Both the position numbers and the translations under genes were made by a program. Positions 14,994-24,405 of a stretch of 31,511 bases of DNA are shown in pieces (the stretch's first letter is position 1; every line of letters starts with the position of its first letter). Origin of the DNA: an uncultured Polaribacter sp. (GTDB lineage Bacteria; Bacteroidota; Bacteroidia; Flavobacteriales; Flavobacteriaceae); NCBI GenBank assembly GCA_937936695.1, contig CALHCK010000182.1:1-31511 (forward strand), written 5' to 3'. The notes under the pieces are model-generated. The model was not told where the DNA came from. It did not search any database and saw only the letters and a list, made by a program, of their open reading frames with translations.

Positions 14994-16094
14994 TTAAACT
15001 AACTTTTTTTTCTGTCCGTTTAACATTAAGTAGGCTTTTAAGAAAGCGTTAATGTTACCGTCCATAACAGCATCTACGTTACCTGTTTCGTGGGCAGTTC
15101 TTACATCTTTTACTAATTTATAAGGGTGCATTACGTAGTTTCTAATTTGGCTACCCCATTCGTTTTTCATTTTACTGGCTTCTATGTCGTCTCTAGCTGC
15201 TTGTTGCTTTTGCAATTCTATTTCGTATAACTGAGATTTTAGCATTTGTAATGCTGTGGCTCTATTATCGTGCTGAGAGCGTGAGTTAGAACAAGAAATT
15301 TGTATGCCAGAGGGTTTGTGGGTTAGTTGTACTTTTGTTTCTACTTTATTTACATTTTGTCCACCTGCACCGCTAGAGCGTGCTGTTGTAATTTCTATAT
15401 CAGCAGGATTAATATCTATTTCTATAGAATCGTCTGCAACGGGATAAACATATACAGATGCAAAACTTGTGTGACGTTTTGCGTTAGAATCGAAAGGGGA
15501 GATACGTACCAATCTGTGTACTCCATTTTCTCCTTTTAACCAACCAAAAGCATAGTCGCCAGTTACTTCTACTGTTACTGTTTTTATACCTGCTGCGTCT
15601 CCGGCTTGGTAGTTTAAGGTTTTTAATTTAAAGCCTTGTTTTTCTGCCCACATGGTATACATTCTAAAAAGCATTTCTGCCCAGTCGCAACTTTCTGTAC
15701 CACCAGCACCTGCGGTTATTTGTATTACTGCAGATAGCGCATCTCCTTCTTCAGATAACATGTTTTTAAATTCTATGTCTTCTAAAAAAGTAGCTGTTTG
15801 GTTAAATTGGTCTATAACTTCTTGTTCTTCTACTTCTCCTTCTTTAAAGAATTCATAAAGTACGTTAACATCGTCGTTTAAATTAATTATCTCGTTATAA
15901 TCATTTACCCATTTCTTTTTTAACCTTAACTCTTTCATAACTACTTCTGCCTCTTTTGGATTGTTCCAAAAATCAGGGTTTGCAGTTTTTTCTTCTTCAT
16001 TAGCTATTTCTATTAGCTTTTTATCTATTTCTAGATATGTTTTTAGCTTTTGAATTCTTGCAGTTACGTCTTTAAGTTGGTCTTGTGTTATCAT
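14994..16094 (-). CDS. prfB: Peptide chain release factor 2
   Basis: Class I release factor that reads UAA and UGA and triggers peptidyl-tRNA hydrolysis. The stop-codon-recognition tripeptide SPF is at 199-201 and the catalytic GGQ at 244-246 (SSGAGGQNVNKVETKV). The 366 residues are complete. The reading frame is continuous: at the usual site of the RF2 programmed frameshift (after KTYL) the codons are TAT CTA GAA, with no in-frame UGA, so synthesis is not autoregulated in that way here. A perfect TATTTTTG box lies only 8 nt before the ATG, implying an almost leaderless mRNA. No hairpin terminator was seen; the structured RNA lies just past the stop. Confidence 0.98.
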   Translation of the reverse strand: MITQDQLKDVTARIQKLKTYLEIDKKLIEIANEEEKTANPDFWNNPKEAEVVMKELRLKKKWVNDYNEIINLNDDVNVLYEFFKEGEVEEQEVIDQFNQTATFLEDIEFKNMLSEEGDALSAVIQITAGAGGTESCDWAEMLFRMYTMWAEKQGFKLKTLNYQAGDAAGIKTVTVEVTGDYAFGWLKGENGVHRLVRISPFDSNAKRHTSFASVYVYPVADDSIEIDINPADIEITTARSSGAGGQNVNKVETKVQLTHKPSGIQISCSNSRSQHDNRATALQMLKSQLYEIELQKQQAARDDIEASKMKNEWGSQIRNYVMHPYKLVKDVRTAHETGNVDAVMDGNINAFLKAYLMLNGQKKKLV

Positions 16095-16102
16095 AGGTTA
16101 CA

Positions 16103-16110
16103 CAAAAATA
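16103..16110 (-). promoter_or_regulatory. Promoter -7 box of prfB (TATTTTTG on minus)
   Basis: Perfect TAnnTTTG with only 8 nt to the ATG at 16094. If used, transcription would begin within a few bases of the start codon. Confidence 0.5.
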
Positions 16111-16160
16111 AATGAATTTTTATGATTTTTTGTTTTTTAACTTAAATGTTATTGTATTTG

Positions 16161-18617
16161 TTATTCTACTATAAATTTGGTTGTTTTATGTACAGGAATT
16201 CCTGTTTCTGTAATGCCTTCTACTTCTATTAAATAGGTACTAGCAGAGTCTGATGTAAAAAAAGATACGGTAACATTGCCTGTTTTAGATGTTTTTATTG
16301 TTGGTTGCCAATGTAACGTTGTTCTAACATCTGCTTTTGTTTGTTCTTCTATACCATTTACGTGGTCTGGTGCAAAAAACTCTCTGGCAGTATAAAATCC
16401 GTTGGCTTTAAAATCTATGATACCTGGTTTTCTTTTTGAGTTACTAATTACACCACTACCAGATTTGGTGTAAATAGATATTACAGGGCCACCACTTGTA
16501 AATCGAGATGCTTCTGGACCGTTTAAAATATCTACAAAAGACACTTCTTGAACAATGGTTTCTAAATCTTCTATATCTACAGGAGTTTCGTCTACAAGTA
16601 TAAGTGGTCTACTATTGTTACCTAAAAGTCTTACAAAAACTTCGTCACCAATTACTTGTACTCCGTTTATAGTTTGTAGTACATCTAAAAGGTTTACATT
16701 ACCTGTTTGAATGGAGTTTTCTATGTCTGTTCTTCTAAATGCACTACCGTAAGAAGTTCTTGCATTCATTTCTTTTCTTCGTTCTTCGTTTTTAGTATTT
16801 AAATTAGTTTTTATAACTACTTCGTTTAAAACATTTTGTTGTTGTTTAAAAGTAGAATCTATTTCTTTTAAATAGTTGTAATGCTTGTAAAAGGCATCAA
16901 TATTTAAGGTGTTGTTTTCTGCTTTAAAATTATTGTTTATAATTTTAGGACTAGAGTATGTGTTTTTGGGTGATATTAAAATAAATCTATTTTCTTTTCT
17001 GGTAGATTTAAAAGTGGTTGCTCTTGCTTCTAACAACATCGGAATACTATCGAAAAAAATATAAGGTCCGTAGCTAAATTGTCCTTTAGCATTAGAAACT
17101 TGTATTGGCTCTTGTTTCATTTGTTTTAAAAAAGTAAGTCTGGTAGGTACAGATTTAATACCGTAAGGAGAGTTCATATCAAATGTTTGACCAGAAATCA
17201 TGATTCCTTTTTCTGCTTCGAAGCTGTTTTTTTTACTACTTTGTTGGTATAATAAGTTTTGCCATTTAAATCTGCGCCAACCATGTGTTAACATTACTAA
17301 GTCTAATAAATAGCTTCGTCTCATATCATTTTCTTTCTCGAAAAAATAATTAGGGTCTTTAATTTTTCCTCTTAAATCTGAATTTAATAACAACCATGTT
17401 TTTATATTTTTAATAGTATGTTTTTGAGGGAAAATAGTTAAATCTCTAACAGACATAGATAAGTGGCTAACAATATTTTGCTGACTGATGTCTTTTACAT
17501 TTAAATTAAGGATAACTTTTTTTCTTTTACCAAAGTAATCTTTTGGTTTTTCTATTGTTAAAGCTGCATTATCATTTTTATTGTTTATATAAACAAGTCT
17601 TTCTGCACTTGGTTTTCCTTCTGAATTAAAAAGTGTTATATGAACAACTCCATTCTTTAAATTATTTTTATCTACTTTTAAAACAATACTATTTTTAGCA
17701 TCTTTAAAGGTTTGGTTAAAAATAATTTGACCTCTTTGATGAATTACTAAAGTGGCTCCAAAAAGTTTTGGTAATGTATTAGATTGTACATTAACCAACA
17801 AATTGTTTCTTGCATGTACAGTGTTTATTAGATAACCTGTATTAAGTGTTTGCGGTAATTTGTAACTGTATTCTTTTCCTTCTATTTCTATACTAGCATA
17901 ATAATTTACATTTGGTTTAGGGGTTAAATAGAATTTACCTAAGCCAAATTTTGAAGAGCTAAATGTTGTTATTACGTTGTTGTTATTGTCTTTAATATTA
18001 ATAGGGATTTTAAGATCGTTAAAAAAAGAACCTTCTAGCTTTATGGCTATATTATTTTTTAAATTATCAATAATATAGCCTCCTTCTGGATAAAATTTTA
18101 GAATGGGTTTTTTAGTTTTTGATGAAGATTTTATTTGAGCATTTTTAAGAAAAGTAGGAAGTAAATCTCCTTGTTTTGTAGGTAAAATTGTTATTTCTTT
18201 TTGAAAAAAATACTCTGAATCTTGATTTCGGTTATAGTTAGTATAAGCTCTAATGTAATATTTACCTGGTTTAGTTTCTTTGTCTATTTTAAAATCTCCA
18301 GCAGCATTAATTTCTGGAATAAATATTTTTCTTTTACTTATAATGCTGTCTTTACTATTGATAAACTCTACATACAATAAAGCACTTTTTTCACTGCTTT
18401 TGTGAGTAATACCATTTACTAAATAAGCACTAAACCAAAGATCATCTCCAGGGGAATAAAAGGGTTTGTCTATATGTAAATATACTTTTTCTGGATAATT
18501 GTTAGTAGTGTAATTACTAAGTTTGTTGTTAACAGTATTAGATATTGTATTTTGTGCTATTAATGTAATACTGGTACAAATAATAGCAATAAAAGTAATT
18601 AAGCAATTTTTTTTCAT
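16161..18617 (-). CDS. Exported MG2-like/TonB-plug-like protein without a barrel
   Basis: 818 residues with a signal peptide (about 1-21, ending TLIAQ). The first domain (about 42-150) reads EKVYLHIDKPFYSPGDDLWF, the MG2 pattern of alpha-2-macroglobulins. Several beta-rich segments follow. At about 625-725 there is a TonB-receptor plug-like segment (NLLDVLQTINGVQVIGDEVF, RPLILVDETPVDIEDL, ILNGPEASRF), then a short beta-sandwich end (TTLHWQPTIKTSKTGNVTVS, YLIEVEGITETG). There is no room for a 22-strand barrel, so it cannot be a TonB-dependent receptor itself, although automated tools may call it that. It is divergent from the A2M gene. Function is unknown; a periplasmic or outer-membrane-associated partner is an inference. 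ATG at 18617 is used; TTG at 18623 is also possible. Confidence 0.8.
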   Translation of the reverse strand: MKKNCLITFIAIICTSITLIAQNTISNTVNNKLSNYTTNNYPEKVYLHIDKPFYSPGDDLWFSAYLVNGITHKSSEKSALLYVEFINSKDSIISKRKIFIPEINAAGDFKIDKETKPGKYYIRAYTNYNRNQDSEYFFQKEITILPTKQGDLLPTFLKNAQIKSSSKTKKPILKFYPEGGYIIDNLKNNIAIKLEGSFFNDLKIPINIKDNNNNVITTFSSSKFGLGKFYLTPKPNVNYYASIEIEGKEYSYKLPQTLNTGYLINTVHARNNLLVNVQSNTLPKLFGATLVIHQRGQIIFNQTFKDAKNSIVLKVDKNNLKNGVVHITLFNSEGKPSAERLVYINNKNDNAALTIEKPKDYFGKRKKVILNLNVKDISQQNIVSHLSMSVRDLTIFPQKHTIKNIKTWLLLNSDLRGKIKDPNYFFEKENDMRRSYLLDLVMLTHGWRRFKWQNLLYQQSSKKNSFEAEKGIMISGQTFDMNSPYGIKSVPTRLTFLKQMKQEPIQVSNAKGQFSYGPYIFFDSIPMLLEARATTFKSTRKENRFILISPKNTYSSPKIINNNFKAENNTLNIDAFYKHYNYLKEIDSTFKQQQNVLNEVVIKTNLNTKNEERRKEMNARTSYGSAFRRTDIENSIQTGNVNLLDVLQTINGVQVIGDEVFVRLLGNNSRPLILVDETPVDIEDLETIVQEVSFVDILNGPEASRFTSGGPVISIYTKSGSGVISNSKRKPGIIDFKANGFYTAREFFAPDHVNGIEEQTKADVRTTLHWQPTIKTSKTGNVTVSFFTSDSASTYLIEVEGITETGIPVHKTTKFIVE

Positions 18618-18692
18618 TATCAATTTGGGTAGTAATTTAGTTATTCATGAAATTTATCAATAAATATACCAAATTATGAATGATAGAAGTGT

Positions 18693-18739
18693 TAATAACT
18701 GTTATTATGCTTAATAATATTATTTTTTAAATACGTATT
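18693..18739. promoter_or_regulatory. Cluster of three palindromes between divergent MG2 genes
   Basis: TAATAACTGTTATTA (18693-18707, 7-bp arms around T), AATAATATTATT (18713-18724) and AATACGTATT (18730-18739) are perfect palindromes within 47 nt, about 55 nt upstream of the A2M promoter box. They could be operators shared by both divergent genes. The region is very AT-rich, which lowers their weight. Confidence 0.3.
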
Positions 18740-18794
18740 CTCATCAATTAACTACAAATTCTAAAGTTAAAAGGTAGAAGAAAATATAATAGGT

Positions 18795-18802
18795 TAACTT
18801 TG
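18795..18802 (+). promoter_or_regulatory. Promoter -7 box of the A2M-pbpC unit (TAACTTTG)
   Basis: Perfect TAnnTTTG, 21 nt before the ATG at 18824. Its last three bases are the TTG that opens the longest frame, so that codon is not the start if this promoter is used. No clear -33 element. Confidence 0.7.
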
Positions 18803-18823
18803 TTTTATTCTCAAAAAAAAGCT

Positions 18824-21800
18824 ATGAATTTAAAAAAATGTTCTATTCTATTCTTATTTGTGTTATTCTTTTTATCATGTAATAAAAAGAAAATAACTCC
18901 GGATGCTATTTATAATTATCGTGATTATATTAGTAAAAACTCTTCAGGTAGAATATCTACTACAGATGTATTTATAATTAATTTTAGTAAAACAATATTA
19001 GAATGGAATGCAGGGGATAAATTACCTATAAATCTTATAAAAGTATTTCCTAAAACAAAAGGAGAACTAATTGTAAAGAATAGTAATACAATTTATTTTG
19101 TGCCAGAAGAGAATTTAAAACCAGATACAGAGTATAGTGTATCAATAAAATTAAAAGGCATATTTAAAAATGTACCAGAAAAACAGCAAAGTTATACCTT
19201 TCAGTGTAAAACAATAAAACCTAATTTTTCCGTTTCAACAAAAAATTTACAATCTTATAGCAAAGATTGGCAGTTTATTGATGGTGTTATAAAATCTGCA
19301 GATTATTTAACATTAAAAAAAGCAAGGCAATTAATAACAGCAAAACAAAGAGGAAAAAATATAAATGTTGTAATAAATGAATCAATTGAAAAAAGTAAAT
19401 ATTTTGAATTTCGTATAGATAGTATCCAACGATTTGCTGAAGATGATAAGATACAGGTAAGTTGGAATGGTAAATCTATTAAATCTAAAGTATCAGGAGA
19501 AGAATTTATTACTATTCCTGGAAAGGATAATTTTAAGGTTACTAAAATAGAAATCTTTAGAGATAAAGAAAAATACATAGCGATTAACTTTTCAGATCCT
19601 TTAAAGAAAAATCAAAATTTTAAAGGATTAGTTTCTATTGAAAATGTAGCAAAACCTAAATTTGTAGTAAACGGAAATGTATTAAAGGTATATCATGATG
19701 TACAGCTTAGTGGAGTAATAAAGATTAATGTTTTTAAAGGAATTAAAAACAAAAATAATTATAAACTTAAAAACAATTTTTCTGAAAAATTGCAATTTGA
19801 AGAGTTAAAACCTCAAGTTAGATTAATTAGTTCTGGAAATATTTTACCAAATTCAGCAAATCTAAAATTTAATTTTGAAGCCGTAAATCTTAGAGCCGTA
19901 GATTTACGAGTTATTAAAGTTTATACAAATAATGTATTACAGTTTTTACAAGATAATAATTTAAATAGTAATTCAGAAATTAAAAGAGTAGGTAGGCGAG
20001 TTGCTAAAAAAACAATTCATTTAATAGAAGAACCGGTATTGAATACAAAAAACTGGAAAGCGTATAGTGTAGATTTATCAAAATTATTTAAAGCAGATAA
20101 AGGTTCAATTTATAGAATAGAGTTAAGTTACAAAAAGGAGTATGCTTTGTGTGAGTGTAATGATAATAATGATATTATTATAAATGAAGAAGCAGAAAAA
20201 ATAGAAGAAGAAAAAGAAGAATTATATTGGGATAATAAATTATATAGTTATAAAAAATATTCTTACAATTGGAGGGAAAGAAACAACCCTTGTAATGATG
20301 CATATTATAATAACAGCAAAACAATTGTTAAAAATTTAATAGCTTCTAACATAGGTGTGATAGCTAAAAAAGGAAGTAAACAAAATTACTTTTTTGCGAT
20401 TACAAATATTTTAACGACTGCACCTATTGATGGAGCTAAAATTTCTTTATATAATTATCAACAACAAAAAATTGATGAATTAACAACAAATACAGAAGGA
20501 ATTGTAAGATACAACTCATTAAAAGATATTTATTTTGCTGTTATTACTAAAAATAGAAACACTACTTACTTAAAACTAAACGACGGAAATTCATTATCAT
20601 TAAGCAAGTTTGATGTTTCTGGAATAAAGACCCAATATGGGTTAAAAGGTTTTATATACGGAGAACGAGGTGTATGGAGACCAGGAGATACTATTCATTT
20701 AAATTTTATTTTAAATGATAATGATAATAAACTACCTAAAGAACATCCTGTAAAATTAGAAGTAAGAGACCCGAATGGAAAACTTATCCATAAAAAAATA
20801 ACTAAAGAAAATATAGAAAAATTTTATTCTTTTTCTTTTAAAACATCTACAGAAAATAGAACAGGTATGTATAAAGCCACAATTTCTGTAGGAGGTGCTA
20901 AATTTTATAAAACTTTAAAAGTTGAGACTATAAAACCAAACCGATTAAAGATAGGTATTGATTTTGATAAAGAAATTTTAACTTCTAGTTCTGCTGTTCA
21001 AGGAAAATTGAAAGTTAATTGGTTGCACGGAGCTCCAGCAAGAAACATAAAAGCTGAAGTTAATGCTAAAGTAGTTGATGTAAAAACAACATTTAAAGGT
21101 TATGAAAATTATGTGTTTAATGATCCAACAAGAAGCTATAGTACAGAAGAAATTTCTTTATTTGAAGGGAAAATAAATGAAGAGGGTATTGCAAATATCA
21201 ATAAAAAAATAGTTGTTGGTAAAAATGCTCCTGGTATGTTACGGGTTAATTTTTTAGTAAAGGCTTTTGAAAATGGAGGAGATTTCTCTATTGACGCATT
21301 TTCAAAAAAATATGCACCTTATACCTCTTTTATAGGAATGCAATCTCCTAAAAAAGATGATTATGGTTCTTATCAAACTAATAGAAGTCATCGTTTTAAT
21401 GTTGTTAGACTTAATGATAAAGGAACTCCAATATCATATAAAAAAATTATTGTAAAAGTATATAAAATTGAATGGCGTTGGTGGTGGAATTCAGGAAGAG
21501 ATAATTTGTCTAGCTATAATTCAGATAATTATCATAGACCTTATAAAACATTTACAGCCACAGTAAATAATGATGGAAAAGCACATTTTAATATTAATAT
21601 TCCAAAACAAGATAGAGGAAGGTATTTAATTAGAGTTATTGATCCTGTAAGTGGTCATGCAACAGGTAGTACCATGTATTTTTATGATAATTGGTGGGAG
21701 AATATCCCTACAGATAATAAAGAAGCAGCAAAAATGCTTGTATTTAATGCAGATAAAAAAGCATATAAAGTAGGAGAAGTAGCGAAGATTACGTTTCCTT

Positions 21801-24331
21801 CTGCTCATGTAGGAAAAGCATTGGTTAGTTTAGAAAATGGTAACAAGGTAATTGACCATCAATGGGTAAATACCCAAAAAGAGAAAACAATTGTTAAGAT
21901 CTTGATAACTAAAGAAATGGCGCCAAATTTTTTTGTTAATATCTCGTTACTACAGCCTCATAATAAGATTCATAACGATTTACCGATTAGATTATATGGT
22001 ATAATACCTATAAAAGTAGAAAATTCAAATACTAAATTACAACCTATTATTTCTATGCCCGATAGTGTAGAACCAGAGAAAGAATTTGAAATTGTTGTTA
22101 ATGAATCTAATAACAAGGCTATGACCTATACATTGGCTATTGTAGAAGAAGGTTTATTAGATTTAACTCGTTTTAAAACTCCAAATCCATATCAATCATT
22201 TTATGCTAAAGAAGCACTAGGTGTTAGAACTTGGGATGTGTATGATGATGTAATAGGAGCGTATTCTGGAAATATAGATCAAGTATTTGCAATAGGAGGT
22301 GATGGAAACTCTATAAAAGCAAAAAACAGAAAAGCAAACAGATTTAAACCAGTAGTAAAACATTTAGGACCTTTTAAATTACAAGCAGGTAAACATAGAA
22401 AACACCGTATTACATTACCAAATTATATTGGAGCTATAAGAACAATGGTAATTGCTGGGGATTTTAAAGATGAAGCTTATGGTAATGTAGAGAAAAGAAC
22501 TATTGTTAAAAAACCTTTAATGGTATTAGCATCTTTGCCACGTAAGCTAAGTCCAGGAGAAAAAGTAATTTTACCTGTAACTGTTTTTTCTATGGATAAA
22601 GGCAGTAAGAATGTAAGTGTATCATTAAGCTTAAGTGATAAAATAGAAATTGTAGGAGAAAAAGAAAAACGTTTGCATTTTAAAAAACCTGGTGAGAAAA
22701 TGCTGTATTTTGAATTGAATGTTCGTAAAGCTACAGGAATTCAGAATATAAAAATAGTTGCAAAATCTGGCTCAGAAAAAGCAAAATACGCTGTAGAAAT
22801 AAATGTAGAAAACCCAAACCCAATAACATCAAAAGTTATTCATAAAGTAATTAAAGAAAAAGAAAGTATTTCAATTGATTTTAAAACTTTTGGTTTAGAG
22901 AAAACAAACAGAGCTTTATTACAAGTTTCATCGGTACCCCCAATAGATTTCGAAGGAAGATTGAGTTATTTAATTCAGTATCCTCATGGTTGTGTAGAAC
23001 AAACAACATCTAGTGTATTGCCGCAATTATTTATGAGTGATTTATTTGATCTTTCTACAGAAAGGAAAAATAAGGTTGCTAATAATATTAAAAAGGGAAT
23101 TGATAGATTGAGTCATTTTCAAAAACCTAATGGAGGTTTGAGTTATTGGATAGGTGAGAGCAAAAGTAGTGATTGGGGAACAAGTTATGCAGGACATTTT
23201 ATGCTAGAAGCTGAAAAAAAAGGATATGTTCTTCCGTTTTCTTTTAAGCGTAATTGGATTAGATATCAGAAAGAAACAGCTAGAAATTGGAAACCTAATA
23301 CAAGTTATTCTAATGATTTAAATCAAGCTTATAGGTTATATACATTGGCATTATCTGGTAATGCAGATTTAGGAGCAATGAATAGGATGAGAGAGTATAC
23401 AAATATTTCTAATGAAGCAAAGTGGAGGTTAGCAGCTGCTTATGGATTGATAGGACAAAATCAAGCAAGTAAAATGCTAGCAAATACTGCTTCTGTTGAT
23501 TTTAGAGAAGAGAATAACTACCAAAACTATGGATCATTAATAAGAAATAAAGCAATGGCACTAGAAACTATGGTTTTGTTAAAAGATGATAGAGTTTTTG
23601 AGTTAGCTAAATCGATAGCAAAAAACTTATCAAGTACTACTTGGTTAAGTACGCAAACAACAGCTTATGGATTGCTTGCTATGAGTAAAATGATTATTAG
23701 TAATGGAGGCAAATCTATAAATGCTACATATAGTTTTAGAGGAGACAACGAGAACTTAAATACGTCAAAATCTATGACAACAAGAGATTTGAATGTTGTA
23801 AAAGGAAATAATACTACTGTAATAAAAAATAACGCCAATAATTCTATATATGTAACATTGATTACTAAAGGTAAATTGGCTTTAGGTGATGAATTACTTG
23901 TTAATAGGGGCTTTTTAACAAATGTAAAATATACATTGCCTAATGGTACCCCAATTGATGAAAGTATGATACAGCAAGGACAAGATTTTATAGCAACTGT
24001 TAGCGTAAAAAACACTACAAGTGAAGTTGTAAATGATATTGCTTTGTCACAAATATTCCCTTCTGGATGGGAAATTATAAATACTCGATTTACAGCATAC
24101 GGAAATACAACAAAAGGTAAAGCAAGGTATACAGATATTAGAGATGATCGGGTAAATTTTTATTTTAATTTAGAAAGAAAAGGAAACATAGATGGAACAA
24201 AAACATTTAGTGTATTATTAAATGCTTCTTATTTAGGAACGTATTATTTACCAGGAGTTCAGGTAGAAGCGATGTACAACAATGATTATTTAGTGCGTAC
24301 AAAAGGAAAATGGATTCAAGTAGTTAAGTGA
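18824..24331 (+). CDS. Bacterial alpha-2-macroglobulin (YfhM-like) lipoprotein with intact thioester
   Basis: 1835 residues. The signal peptide ends FFLSC (Cys19) and is followed by NKKK, so the protein is a predicted lipoprotein. The lack of acidic residues after the Cys argues for a periplasm-facing position. N-terminal MG domains are followed by MG2 (YGERGVWRPGDTIHL, from about 612), further MG domains, the A2M block (VEEGLLDLTRFKTPNPYQSF, then LGVRTWDVYDD), and a thioester domain with CVEQ at 1390-1393 (HGCVEQTTS). A C-terminal MG domain ends the chain. Family knowledge: proteases cleave a bait region, the thioester is exposed and the protease is covalently trapped. pbpC follows 74 nt downstream, the classic pairing. 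The ATG at 18824 is chosen over TTG 18800, which lies in the promoter box. Confidence 0.93.
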   Translation: MNLKKCSILFLFVLFFLSCNKKKITPDAIYNYRDYISKNSSGRISTTDVFIINFSKTILEWNAGDKLPINLIKVFPKTKGELIVKNSNTIYFVPEENLKPDTEYSVSIKLKGIFKNVPEKQQSYTFQCKTIKPNFSVSTKNLQSYSKDWQFIDGVIKSADYLTLKKARQLITAKQRGKNINVVINESIEKSKYFEFRIDSIQRFAEDDKIQVSWNGKSIKSKVSGEEFITIPGKDNFKVTKIEIFRDKEKYIAINFSDPLKKNQNFKGLVSIENVAKPKFVVNGNVLKVYHDVQLSGVIKINVFKGIKNKNNYKLKNNFSEKLQFEELKPQVRLISSGNILPNSANLKFNFEAVNLRAVDLRVIKVYTNNVLQFLQDNNLNSNSEIKRVGRRVAKKTIHLIEEPVLNTKNWKAYSVDLSKLFKADKGSIYRIELSYKKEYALCECNDNNDIIINEEAEKIEEEKEELYWDNKLYSYKKYSYNWRERNNPCNDAYYNNSKTIVKNLIASNIGVIAKKGSKQNYFFAITNILTTAPIDGAKISLYNYQQQKIDELTTNTEGIVRYNSLKDIYFAVITKNRNTTYLKLNDGNSLSLSKFDVSGIKTQYGLKGFIYGERGVWRPGDTIHLNFILNDNDNKLPKEHPVKLEVRDPNGKLIHKKITKENIEKFYSFSFKTSTENRTGMYKATISVGGAKFYKTLKVETIKPNRLKIGIDFDKEILTSSSAVQGKLKVNWLHGAPARNIKAEVNAKVVDVKTTFKGYENYVFNDPTRSYSTEEISLFEGKINEEGIANINKKIVVGKNAPGMLRVNFLVKAFENGGDFSIDAFSKKYAPYTSFIGMQSPKKDDYGSYQTNRSHRFNVVRLNDKGTPISYKKIIVKVYKIEWRWWWNSGRDNLSSYNSDNYHRPYKTFTATVNNDGKAHFNINIPKQDRGRYLIRVIDPVSGHATGSTMYFYDNWWENIPTDNKEAAKMLVFNADKKAYKVGEVAKITFPSAHVGKALVSLENGNKVIDHQWVNTQKEKTIVKILITKEMAPNFFVNISLLQPHNKIHNDLPIRLYGIIPIKVENSNTKLQPIISMPDSVEPEKEFEIVVNESNNKAMTYTLAIVEEGLLDLTRFKTPNPYQSFYAKEALGVRTWDVYDDVIGAYSGNIDQVFAIGGDGNSIKAKNRKANRFKPVVKHLGPFKLQAGKHRKHRITLPNYIGAIRTMVIAGDFKDEAYGNVEKRTIVKKPLMVLASLPRKLSPGEKVILPVTVFSMDKGSKNVSVSLSLSDKIEIVGEKEKRLHFKKPGEKMLYFELNVRKATGIQNIKIVAKSGSEKAKYAVEINVENPNPITSKVIHKVIKEKESISIDFKTFGLEKTNRALLQVSSVPPIDFEGRLSYLIQYPHGCVEQTTSSVLPQLFMSDLFDLSTERKNKVANNIKKGIDRLSHFQKPNGGLSYWIGESKSSDWGTSYAGHFMLEAEKKGYVLPFSFKRNWIRYQKETARNWKPNTSYSNDLNQAYRLYTLALSGNADLGAMNRMREYTNISNEAKWRLAAAYGLIGQNQASKMLANTASVDFREENNYQNYGSLIRNKAMALETMVLLKDDRVFELAKSIAKNLSSTTWLSTQTTAYGLLAMSKMIISNGGKSINATYSFRGDNENLNTSKSMTTRDLNVVKGNNTTVIKNNANNSIYVTLITKGKLALGDELLVNRGFLTNVKYTLPNGTPIDESMIQQGQDFIATVSVKNTTSEVVNDIALSQIFPSGWEIINTRFTAYGNTTKGKARYTDIRDDRVNFYFNLERKGNIDGTKTFSVLLNASYLGTYYLPGVQVEAMYNNDYLVRTKGKWIQVVK

Positions 24332-24405
24332 TTTTATTAAGAGTTTAAAAATTAAATAAAGATAGGTGTGTTTTGTAAATGATTATTATAAAATAGAATA
24401 ACTCA

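Noticed and set aside
16161..18617. Calling the 818-residue protein a TonB-dependent receptor
   Set aside because: Only a plug-like segment is present; about 95 residues follow it, far too few for the receptor barrel, and the N-terminus is MG2-like.
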